Assembly: GCA_004352715.1 (NCBI GenBank)
Contig: SCFE01000076.1
Span: forward strand, 1,881,118-1,906,293
Direction of reading: 5' to 3'
Source: Hofstenia miamia
Taxonomy: Eukaryota > Xenacoelomorpha > Acoela
Length of the DNA: 25,176 nt
Positions 1 through 7,970 of the stretch are shown here, piece by piece. The position numbers and the translations under genes were made by a program. Under the pieces are notes generated by a model, which had not been told where the DNA came from, made no database searches, and saw nothing but the letters and a program-made list of their open reading frames with translations. How positions within the stretch are numbered: the stretch's first letter is position 1; the number at the start of each line of letters is the position of its first letter.

Positions 1-27
1 ATATATATATATATATATATATATATA
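1..27. repeat. (AT)n microsatellite at window start
   Basis: Uninterrupted AT dinucleotides open the window. The window also closes with the same repeat, so both edges may be assembly breaks in simple sequence rather than biological borders. Confidence 0.95.
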
Positions 28-76
28 ATCTAAAGAATAGTTCCCCTCCTCAGAAAAAAAGCTGGGTGCGCCCCTG
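28..76 (-). mobile_element. candidate terminal end of a DNA transposon (hAT-like)
   Basis: Read on the minus strand from 76 downward, the sequence starts CAGGGGCGCACCCAGC, followed by a T-run and a GA/G-rich stretch. This resembles the CAGGGGCG...CCAG termini of some animal hAT-type elements. The body would extend left, out of the window, and the flanking 8 bp (77-84, GCTGTAGC) would be the target duplication. Only one end is visible, so this rests on motif resemblance alone. Confidence 0.3.
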
Positions 77-178
77 GCTGTAGCTCCTCTAATAAGAAGC
101 AATCCACAAGCAGTTCTTCTCTTGAGAAATTCTTCGCATTTGTATTTGTTCTGCCAATCTCCTGGTTTGAGAACTTTA

Positions 179-577
179 GGATGCTATTTTGTATGCAGTC
201 ATCAAAAAAAGGCTGAAGCATGAGAATTCATTTTCAGCATCTGCACGATGTCTGCAAATACTTGTTGTACATGGAGCCACTTTAATAACAATTACTGCTG
301 ATGTAGGACTTGTATGGACTTCATTGATAGCTTCCCACTTGTATATTTCATCTCTTCTATCGTAATTTACAAGTTCTTGATGACATGCAGCTTTCTCAAT
401 TGAATCAGAACTAGATTCAGAACTCATCTCTGAAATAGCGGTGTTTCCTGTTGAGATGAAAGATGCATCTTATAGACTTGAACTATTGTCTTTATCAGTA
501 GATTCACCTGATGATTCTTCATTTATTGCAGTTAATAATCGAAAAGCTTTATGAGTAGATTGTTTTAGCTCTCTCAT
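179..577 (-). pseudogene. decayed reading frame, Ser/acid-rich, unknown
   Basis: On the minus strand a single frame runs from an ATG at 577 to about 179 with one internal TAA (near 470) after the segment DKDNSSSL. The first half is rich in Ser, Glu and Asp (SSGESTDKD, SSESSSDSIEK). The second half is mixed and hydrophobic (SAVIVIKVAP). It could be a broken gene, an exon, or chance. I do not recognise the product. The frame ends close to the possible transposon end at 76, which may have truncated it. Confidence 0.25.
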
Positions 578-877
578 TTTAGAAAAGTATGCTAAACTGA
601 CGTAATAATGTCAGTTGAAATGTCTAACCGCAAGAGTGACGGCTGCCGTCCTTAAAGGTAGATCTGTATAAGCAAGTTAGGAAATACAACCTTTGATGTA
701 GTCACATACCTTAGTCCGGTTATCTACTAACAAAGCATAAATCTCAAGAAATTTGAAACTAAAATGAGGCATGCTCAATCAAATATAGCTTTTGTAATAT
801 TAATTGCCGCCAAAATAACGGCTTTCGTTTTCCTAGTGTTAAATGTATATTACCTAATTGTATCCTCCCATCAGCTT
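578..877. other. unannotated AT-rich stretch
   Basis: No convincing gene. A reading frame on the plus strand starts at 764 and encodes a hydrophobic stretch (residues about 8-35, FVILIAA...VFLVLNVYYLIV), but its second half lies in the tandem repeat that begins near 878. It has no phase-1 splice donor that would join it to the downstream gene. Confidence 0.4.
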
Positions 878-1287
878 GAATTAAATTTCCGCTGCATTTT
901 TAATTATAATGTCGACATATCTGAAGTGGTTGAGTGCGAAATTGGCTTAACTGAAACACTAGAAACAGGCTAAATTTACGGATGGTAATTTTTAAGTTAT
1001 TTTTATTTTTAATGTTGAAATATCTTAGGCAGTGAGTTCGAAATTGGCTTAACTGAAAAATTTGAAACAGCCTATATTTGTGGATGGTATTTTATAAATT
1101 ATTTTTAAATATAATGGCAACATATTTGAAGTGGTTCATTGCAAAATTGGCTTAACTGAAAAACTGGAAACAGTTTAAATTTGAGAATGGTATTTTATAA
1201 ATTATTTTTAATGATAATGTTGACATACATGAAGTGGTTGCGAGTGAAATTGGTTTAATGAAACTCTTGAAACAGGCTGAATTTTAG
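878..1287. repeat. tandem repeat, ~102-103 bp unit, about 4 copies
   Basis: Starts of the repeated ATAATGNNGACAT-like phrase fall at 906, 1009, 1111 and 1214, giving periods of 103, 102 and 103. A degenerate partial unit extends left to about 878. Every copy carries GAAATTGGCTTAACTGAAA or a close variant, then a GAAACAG phrase, then ATGGTATTTTATAAATTATTTTTA. Copies differ from each other by point changes and small indels. This is a short satellite-like array rather than a coding repeat, because stops occur in every frame. Confidence 0.9.
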
Positions 1288-1980
1288 GACAACCAGCCTT
1301 GAGGATTGCACTGAGTTAGGATAGGGAACACATAAGTTACTTCATTGAGCTGAGACTTGGAACTACTCGATCAACAACGAAGGCATGCGAGTGTGGAGTG
1401 ATTTGGAGATTGGAGTCAGCCGGAGGCCACAGTGGAAAACAAATGGATCACGGAAGAAAGTTGCAGCGATGTCATACCTAAATAGTATCAGATTAGTTGG
1501 GGTTAATACAAATTAATAACAACCTATCTTATGTCGAAACAATCAAGAGTCAGTACATCCCTTCCCGCTTTTAACAAGAAGTAATATTTAAAAGAATAAA
1601 TAAATCTATGTTAACGCCTGGTAACGGATGCTACAATATAATATTGTAATGTAAGAGAAAGAATGTATATTTATTAATACAATTTTGAACAATTTCACTT
1701 TGCAACAAATTTTTACTTTAAAAAATTTACAAAAGCTGTTTCAGCAAATTATAGTCAACTTTGATACGCTAATCTCAAATCTGATATTCGTTTTTGTTGG
1801 TTAGTCGCAACTTTGAAGTAAAGTTGTATTTATTCCTGTTAGGAACAGAAATTGTAACCTTAGGCAATTTCAATGTAAGATATTAAAAAAACTTTATTAA
1901 ACATTTTTTTGATAAAAGATATCAAAGAATAAATGTATTAAATTTATTTTACAACATGAGATATTTAAAACTAACTTCAT
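1288..1980. other. unannotated intergenic stretch
   Basis: Positions 1290-1510 are richer in GC than the surroundings (for example GGAGATTGGAGTCAGCCGG), as expected of a transposon fragment or old exon, but no frame stays open or shows a family motif. Positions 1510-1980 are AT-rich with nothing recognisable. Confidence 0.5.
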
Positions 1981-2000
1981 TAGAAGTGGTTTTCACTTCT

Positions 2001-2960
2001 TCACTTTTTCTTGTGTAACATTGAAGATTCTCTCATTAGGCCCCAGCAGTAATTAGCCATCATAGCCTCAGTTCGCTTGCCCTTATAGCGTTGTTCCATC
2101 ACCACAATACACTTGTGGAATTGTTCTCCATTTTCATCACTAACATCGCAAAGATTTTCCTCAAAGAAATCTAAGTGTGAGTCAAGAAAGTGGACTTTAA
2201 AGGAAATCTTGCAGCCCATTGACTTGTAGTTCCTTCATCAATTATTTATCTGTTGTCTGGATTTATGTGCTGACCAAAGAACCTATTTGCAATGTTACAA
2301 AAAGATTCAAAAAATTTTTCTCACAATCATTCAAAGATTAGTGAATTCACTATTCAGTACTAACTTGCGAATTTGTGGTCCAATAAAGACACTTTCTTGA
2401 AATTTTGGCCTGGAAAGCTTAGGAAATTTATCATGCAAATCCATCATTAGAGGACCATTCTTATCAAAAGCTTTAACAAATTGCTTAAATAACCCCAGTC
2501 TTAAATGTAGTGGTGGTAAAACTATTTTTTCCGATGAAAGACGTTGATGATGTATTTTCTTTACTCCTGTTACTGATGTTCTTCTTTGAGGCCAATTCTT
2601 TCGTATACAGTGTTGGTGACGAGCTCTGCTGTCCCACTCACACAAGAAGCAACAGTATTTTGTGTATCCTTGCTGCAAGCCCGTGACAATTCCAACAACT
2701 TTGATGTCAGCACACAGTAGCAATTGGTGTTCAAAGTATTTGATTGCTGTGAGAATAGTTTTCATGATTTCATAGGTTTCACGCATAGTAACTGAATAGG
2801 CAACAGGAACAGAAGGCAAAATATTTCCATTATGGAGAAAAATTGCTTTGATGGTGTCAATAATTAAGCGCCATTAATCAGGTTTGTATTGATACCCAAG
2901 AATTTCAAAAAAGGCCAAATATGTCATTGCAGTAGCACATTTCACCTTTCATGCCCATCC
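2001..2960 (-). pseudogene. degenerate copy of a multicopy arthropod gene family (probably transposon-associated)
   Basis: Two open segments on the minus strand (2331-2819 and 2001-2219) are consecutive pieces of one protein. The upstream piece carries GYTKYCCFLCEWDSRA, LPPLHLRLGLFKQFVKAFDK and GPQIRKLV. The downstream piece carries VHFLDSHLDFF, ENLCDVSDENGEQFH, MEQRYKG and MANYCW. From memory, this order matches an uncharacterised protein family present in many copies in arthropod and hydra genomes. Homology continues upstream as far as about 2960 (YCNDIFGLF, then WRLIIDTIKAIFLHNGN) but with a frameshift near 2910 and a TGA before the WRL segment. The join at 2220-2331 is also shifted. The CxxC and HxxH-like residues remain. 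It is dead. What the family does is not known to me. Confidence 0.75.
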
Positions 2961-2964
2961 GAAA

Positions 2965-3574
2965 TCTTTCTGCATCATAAAGCAATACATATTGTAGTGC
3001 TGCCTCTCTTTAAAGGAAATGTTTGCTAGATTTTGGGGCAATTTGCATTTTATTCACCCATATATCCATGCATTCTCAAGAAAATATACGTGCAAACTTT
3101 AGATGCAAAATCAATTTTCGTACTCCATCACGCGACAGAAGTATTTCGGAGCAAGAAATATTTCGTGTGATGGCTGCGTGCAACTGTTTTGTCCGGCTGG
3201 AGATATTGCATTGATTGTGTTTCTGTGTAAACTGGCCACAAATATAACAAAAGCTATTAGGATGCGTTTTACAAGATCGAGGAATTAGCTAAAATATAAA
3301 GTAAACATAGCTTAGAATGCGATGCTTCAATATAAATATTAATTACGTCACCCACCAGGGTACTATGCTTGCACAATTCGATTGTATTACTAAAACTACA
3401 AAGCATTATTTCTCTATGGAACATTATAGCAATAAAATAGTACATTTAAGGCAACAACACAAATCCCCTGCATATTTTCACCCCAAAATTATGAAATTCA
3501 AATTTGTAGAAAATTCTCTGTCTATTGCAGCGTATTCTTTTTTATTGATGGATTTCCTGACCTTCTAAACTATA
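2965..3574. other. unannotated AT-rich stretch
   Basis: Short overlapping frames occur on the plus strand (3023-3568), but none shows a motif, compositional bias or splice structure. No feature supported. Confidence 0.5.
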
Positions 3575-3584
3575 CCTTGGTTCA

Positions 3585-3602
3585 AAAAAAGTTGCCGCTG
3601 AA
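3585..3602. repeat. candidate left inverted repeat of Tc1-like element
   Basis: AAAAAAGTTGCCGCTGAA pairs with the minus-strand sequence at 4767-4748 with one insertion and few mismatches. It is probably the inner part of a longer, diverged terminal repeat. Confidence 0.4.
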
Positions 3603-3676
3603 ATAATAGATTTTTCTAAGCATTGAGCAAACAAAATAATATAAGAAAATATGAGTCTGTTGCGTCTTTGTCTTGC

Positions 3677-4741
3677 CTATTCAGTCCCAGTCCATTTCTC
3701 CACAAATTTTCCTTCGTTTTCAAGACACTGGCCCAAACGCGTCGGGATAGAACCCATCAAATTTTTTCTTACCGCTGGCAAAATTACATGTTGAGATTCT
3801 TGAACATACTGAATGAGTTCGTCTTTTGTTTTCGGATTTTTCTTCTCAACAAAGGATTTAAGCATCGTCCACACATTTTCCACTGGATTAATGTCTGGCG
3901 AATTGGGTGGCCACTGCAAAAATTGTACCGAATTTTCGGCAAAAAAATCTTTAGTTTGTCGGGAAGTATGGGGTGTGGCGCCGTCCTGCTCTAGTATCCA
4001 GCCATCGGGAAATAATGCAGTGGCGTAAGGAATAAAGTCACCAACAATTTCACAGTACTTGGAACTATCAATTGTACCTCTTTCGATGATTTTCATGTAA
4101 AAACCTTTACTCGATATTGCTCCCCAGACCATAATTTTGGGTGAAAACTTCGGGAAACCTTTTCGGTCCGTTTTTCGATAAGAACGCCAAAGCTTGATTC
4201 TATTCCGATGAAGTTGGAAAACGCACTCGTCAGAAAGCCAGGTTTCTCCGAAATTGAAGTTCTTCCATGTTCTGCAAAATTCGATTCTTTTTTGCTCCTG
4301 GTCCGATGTGATATTCGGGATGATTTTTGCAGTCTTTTTCTGCACGCCGGACGATTTCAGAGCTCGGAAAACTGTGGATTTACTGACGGATGTCCCAGCT
4401 AACTCGTTATAACGATCACAGACATTTTGAGTTGATGCCGACGGACATTTAAGCGCAATTTGACATAAGCGTTTTTTCTCATTGCCAGAAATTTGGAGAG
4501 GTCGGCCGCTTCCTTTCTTTCTTTCCAAGGTTCCCCTTTCTTCCAAGATTTTCATGTTACGTCGGAAACTACGAGGTGGCATTTTCACCCGTTTCGACAG
4601 ATATTCACGGTTGGTGGAGTCGTTGACATAGAGAATTTCAAGTAAATCGCGTTTCGCTTGCATTTCAAAATTTTGTGTTGAAGAATGATGTGTAGCATTT
4701 TCACCAGCTAAGTATCTGTCAATTGATTCACACGGCGACAA
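3677..4741 (-). CDS. Tc1-like transposase, intact open reading frame
   Basis: A 354-residue uninterrupted protein of normal length for Tc1-like transposases, which cut and paste their own element at TA sites. The N-terminal half holds the paired helix-turn-helix DNA-binding region (about residues 28-130), with a GSGRP motif at 77-81 between the two subdomains, matching the GRPR-like linker of the family. The catalytic DDE core is complete: D171 in WLSDECVF, D253 in EQDGATPHT and E288 in SPDINPVENVW, with 34 residues between D253 and E288 (DD34E). WGAIS at 206-210 is also typical. The start at 4741 is the first ATG of the frame; M27 is an alternative. There are no stops or frameshifts, unlike every other element here, so this is either a recent insertion or one kept intact by chance. 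Specific subfamily not assigned. Confidence 0.92.
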   Translation of the reverse strand: MSPCESIDRYLAGENATHHSSTQNFEMQAKRDLLEILYVNDSTNREYLSKRVKMPPRSFRRNMKILEERGTLERKKGSGRPLQISGNEKKRLCQIALKCPSASTQNVCDRYNELAGTSVSKSTVFRALKSSGVQKKTAKIIPNITSDQEQKRIEFCRTWKNFNFGETWLSDECVFQLHRNRIKLWRSYRKTDRKGFPKFSPKIMVWGAISSKGFYMKIIERGTIDSSKYCEIVGDFIPYATALFPDGWILEQDGATPHTSRQTKDFFAENSVQFLQWPPNSPDINPVENVWTMLKSFVEKKNPKTKDELIQYVQESQHVILPAVRKNLMGSIPTRLGQCLENEGKFVEKWTGTE

Positions 4742-4747
4742 AGTCTG

Positions 4748-4767
4748 TTCAACGTGCTAACTTTTTT
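4748..4767. repeat. candidate right inverted repeat of Tc1-like element
   Basis: TTCAACGTGCTAACTTTTTT is the near reverse complement of 3585-3602. It lies just upstream of the transposase start codon, as expected for the 5' terminal repeat. Confidence 0.4.
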
Positions 4768-4775
4768 ATTTTGCC

Positions 4776-5159
4776 ACATTTCGCCAAAATTTGCCGCTTT
4801 CGAATTAAGTTCAAGGTGAATTATAATAGTGCGAGTTCAAGGTTGGATTCGTCTATATATTTGCGAACATAAAAGTAAATTTGGACGTCACACATATTTG
4901 TTTAGGTTTCAATCCCAATGTAAGCTTGAAATAATTCTCTATTGATCCGAACACAAAATTAAATAACTTTTTGGCGACATTTACTTTGAAGTTTTATTAA
5001 CTTGTAAGAATTTCAATATTGTGTTTTAAGTCGAACCTTCAATTATAAAGACATTCCACGTTTGCTTTTCAAGCGCACTTTATTATGTAATTATTATAAT
5101 TATGAAATAAGTAGATAAAAAACTATCAAAGATAGAAAAATTTATAATAAACACTTTTT
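4776..5159. other. unannotated AT-rich stretch
   Basis: The phrase TTCAAGGT occurs near 4811 and again near 4834-4843 as TTCAAGGTTGG. Otherwise nothing recognisable. Confidence 0.4.
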
Positions 5160-5167
5160 GCTAGAGG

Positions 5168-5460
5168 CAGACTTGTCAACGAGCCTAGTCGAGTCGAGCA
5201 GAGCTTGAGCGGAGTATTAGATGTAGAACGAGCCTTTTTTAAGCAAAACAAATTTATGGTATTGCTTGATAATTTGATTATGCAGATTTTTCTCATTTTT
5301 TCATTCAATAAGCCTTTCTTATAATCTCATTTTAGAAATGTTTATTAAATAATGGGAAGAGCTATGTAAGATATTCTGAGAACACAGTGTTTAAAAAAAA
5401 CATTGGAAAGATTTTATGTGGCGAGCCGAGCATAGAAATTTCAGCTCGTTAACAAGTCTG
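5168..5460. mobile_element. short nonautonomous hAT-type element (MITE)
   Basis: The left end CAGACTTGTCAACGAGC (5168-5184) and the right end, read on the minus strand from 5460, CAGACTTGTTAACGAGC, match at 16 of 17 positions. Subterminal CGAG/GCTCG repeats follow on both sides (GTCGAGTCGAGCAGAGC on the left, GCGAGCCGAGC near 5421 on the right), as in many hAT elements. The flanking octamers GCTAGAGG (5160-5167) and ACTAGTGC (5461-5468) share 5 of 8 bases, including the central CTAG, consistent with a diverged 8-bp hAT target duplication. The 293-bp length and lack of coding capacity mean it depended on a transposase elsewhere. Confidence 0.75.
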
Positions 5461-5559
5461 ACTAGTGCATTGCTTATTTTTGAAATATTGAATATTTTAA
5501 CAAATATTTTTCTGGATCTGAACATAAATGGACATGAGCTGGTCGCTGATTTCGCAGGA

Positions 5560-5705
5560 TTGTACATGGAGATGGAAATTTCCATTCTACTCCAATTCCA
5601 GATTATGGAAATGGAAATGGGAATCATTTCATAGAATGGAAATTAAATGGAAGTTTATGGAAATGAGATTTCAAAAAATGACATTTTTTAACACAATGGA
5701 AAGTT
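5560..5705. repeat. degenerate TGGAAA/ATGGAAAT-rich repeat
   Basis: ATGGAAAT and related hexamers (TGGAAA, TGGAAT, TGGAAG) recur about a dozen times on the plus strand, with one inverted copy forming the palindrome GGAAATTTCC at 5574-5583. Reading frames across it are by-products of the repeat and are not called. Confidence 0.6.
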
Positions 5706-6719
5706 TTCAAAACACATTAAATAGAAATGCATTAAAATACACAAAATGAGTTTGAATCACATAAAGGAGCAAATGCAAAGAAAAACTGTAAATGATATAC
5801 CCTAAATAGTCGCATCAATAAACTGTTATACTAAAGCAATTCTAGCTTGCATAGCATAAACACGAAAATTGTCGCCGATGATTTGATTTCAGATATGTTA
5901 TTGACTCGACCTGTATGTGACATCTAACATTCGTTACTAAATCCGGTTGTTCACACCTACATATTTTAATATTTAAGGCCTACGCAATTAATATATTTTT
6001 ATAGTGAAAGTTTGTGAATTTTTCCATATTTATTGAATTTTAATACGAACTGAAATTTAATGCAATTACTAGATGTGCAATTGAATAGCCTTGGCTGAGG
6101 CCAGGATCAAAAGAATTCTAAAATTCCATTATGTGTACCTTAGCAGTTTCGAGCAAGCCATTATAGGCCTAGCAAGTGTCTGAACAGAGCAAAAATTTCT
6201 GTTCACATCATAGTCAATTTGACGAGTTACTAGTAGAGTTCGACAGACCACTCAGTCACATGAGTTTGGGATTAAGAATTTCAGTGGACTGAGACTAACA
6301 TGGGACAATGGGACTGGGAACAAAAATGAAGAATCCGGAACCACGAATTTCAGAATGTTACTCATACATTTTCCAATACATAATCCATTACGGAGCTCAC
6401 TACTAAATATCTTAACCTGTTTGCCGTTAAAGATCCTTTGAAGTTGAATACGACCTGTAAAATCGACTAAAGCAAACAAAAGGGCCCTAAATTTTAATTG
6501 TGCTAAATTCCAAAAATTCTGAAAAATACAGAGAAGATATTCATTTGAAGTATTTTTATTTAGCATTACATTGACGATTCTATAATTTCTTATATTTCAC
6601 TGCGTGTCCAATTGTACTGATATATTTATTCTTGCATTTATAATTGATGACAAAAACATTATTTCAGGTAGTATAGGTTTTCAGAGAGCATCAATATTTA
6701 CTTGATATCATAATTTTAG
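5706..6719. other. unannotated sequence upstream of the GH172-like gene
   Basis: Presumed intron or 5' flank of the downstream gene. A 104-residue frame on the minus strand (6252-6566) has no motif I recognise. The 3' edge (6711-6719, TAATTTTAG) is a splice acceptor. I found no first exon here with a suitable phase-1 donor. Confidence 0.5.
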
Positions 6720-6983
6720 GAAGAGATGAAGCTACTTTGAAACCTTGTTCAGAATTTCATCCACGTTGCTGGTATTGGCCAGAATTGTCTATTTTGTATA
6801 AACCTCCTGAGTCTCATTTGCGATTTTATGAAGAAACCACTGCAAGCAGATTTTACCCAATCAATATTCTAAGACCTGACTCTTCATGGGCTCTTAATTA
6901 TTTTAAATACCACGCACTTGTTTACAAAGATTATGGACCTGGTTGTATCACCCGAATTTTCACTGAAAGAATTTATAATGAAT
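6720..6983 (+). CDS. GH172/DUF2961-like protein, internal exon (N-terminal part)
   Basis: The exon is bounded by an AG acceptor at 6718-6719 (TAATTTTAG) and a perfect donor GTAAGT at 6984. Its first two bases complete a codon split after one base in a missing upstream exon, and its last base (T6983) is the first base of a codon finished by CA at 7971-7972 (Ser). It encodes 87 full residues. Residues 72-80, GPGCITRIF, match the conserved GPGxIxRIW strand at the start of DUF2961 domains. The segment before it (ASRFYPINILRPDSSW) occupies the place of the SSyDrtGGNxD motif of bacterial members but is diverged. Four cysteines are present. The signal peptide or anchor expected for a secreted hydrolase must lie in the missing 5' exon. 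Splicing is inferred from sequence, not from transcripts. Confidence 0.85.
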
Positions 6984-7970
6984 GTAAGTAATAGCTTTAT
7001 ATATATATACATATATAAGTATATGTATATATTGATAAATACCCTAATAAAAAGTTTTTCTTTGACCTTAGCAGTGATTATCTGCTTGAATCCATCATTT
7101 ATAGGTGTACTCCCAGTTTTGCAGCAGATCAACATTAACTTTCTCTTGCAAGTTATTTATAGGAATAAATTCTGTCTCCCCTCTTGATTAGATATTACTA
7201 TTACCGGTCTAATTAATAAAAATATCTTATATTTTTGGAAATTATTCAGCAAATTTGCAAAAAACTAGCTTCTGTTTAAAATAACAAATAGCTTTCAGGT
7301 GATTGTAAATTTTAAAGTTAACCTTGTTATATTTTAATTGAATTTCGAAGTTGCAAATCCTCTCCGCTAAATAAATTATATTGCGTTCGATTTTTTCAAC
7401 TGAATACATGGAGTTGTATTTTAATTGCACGCTTCTCAACACTTAAATTTTTTTCACTGTCTATGTCGCAATAATGTTGAAATTCTTGAAGTTTTAGGAG
7501 AAGCGTTCATTAATAATTTTTTTTGTAAGAAATTTAAAAACGTACATTTGTTATTTTGTTAGTTGATGCAAGGCAAACGTATAATTTTATTGCAATAACA
7601 AATACCGTCTATTTACAAAAAAGCTACTATAATATAAGTAATAAATTATAATATATTAAAAAACAATAAATATAATTTTGTCAACAAATTTGTTTAGTTT
7701 ACAATTTACAATTATTAAAAAATTTGATCAGTCACCGGTAAAACGTACCATAAACAGCGAGTGCTTAACTCAGCCGATTACCAATAAACATTTCTGACCG
7801 GTTGCAGCACTGTGCGTCTTGCATCTCAGAAAATCGTATTTTATTTTCATTTAACGTGTTTTGTTATAATTAAAGCTTTCTACAGCCTACAAAATGATGA
7901 ATTTTCATTAAGTATAGTAAGAAAATATATAATGTAAAATTGTTTTACATATTGTAATAAATTTTTTTAG
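6984..7970 (+). other. intron (phase 1) of the GH172-like gene
   Basis: 987 bp between GTAAGT and ATTTTTTTAG. It contains a TA-rich microsatellite near 7000-7040 and otherwise AT-rich sequence. Joining the exons keeps the frame open and brings GPGCITRIFTERIYNE next to SISAQLVLDNAS, which continues the family alignment, so the junction is well supported. Confidence 0.85.

Larger units (their letters stand above)
3571..4775 (-). mobile_element. Tc1/mariner-superfamily element (DD34E)
   Basis: Approximate limits of the element that carries the transposase at 3677-4741. An imperfect inverted pair flanks the gene: AAAAAAGTTGCCGCTGAA at 3585-3602 and, read on the minus strand, AAAAAAGTTAGCACGTTGAA at 4767-4748. 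Similarity fades outward, so the exact terminal bases and the TA target duplication could not be fixed. TATACC at 3571 is one possible outer end. The short noncoding flanks are normal for a roughly 1.2-1.3 kb Tc1-like element. Confidence 0.5.

Noticed and set aside
179-577. Resemblance of SAVIVIKVAP to the E2F marked-box phrase TVIAIKAPP
   Set aside because: Only a few residues match and no DNA-binding domain or leucine zipper precedes it.
764-973. 69-codon plus-strand frame with a membrane-anchor-like start, considered as first exon of the GH172-like gene
   Set aside because: No GT in the phase needed to join the exon at 6720, and its 3' third lies inside the 102-bp tandem repeat.
3623-4402. 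Plus-strand frames opposite the Tc1 transposase
   Set aside because: Antisense shadows of the strongly supported transposase at 3677-4741.
5574-5583. GGAAATTTCC palindrome as an NF-kappaB site
   Set aside because: It arises inside a TGGAAA-rich repeat and there is no promoter context.
5391-5749. Met-rich frames on both strands
   Set aside because: By-products of the TGGAAA-type repeat and the hAT right end.
6884-7187. Frames on both strands around 6884-7187
   Set aside because: They run across the exon-intron junction and a TA-rich tract; the consensus splice donor explains the region better.
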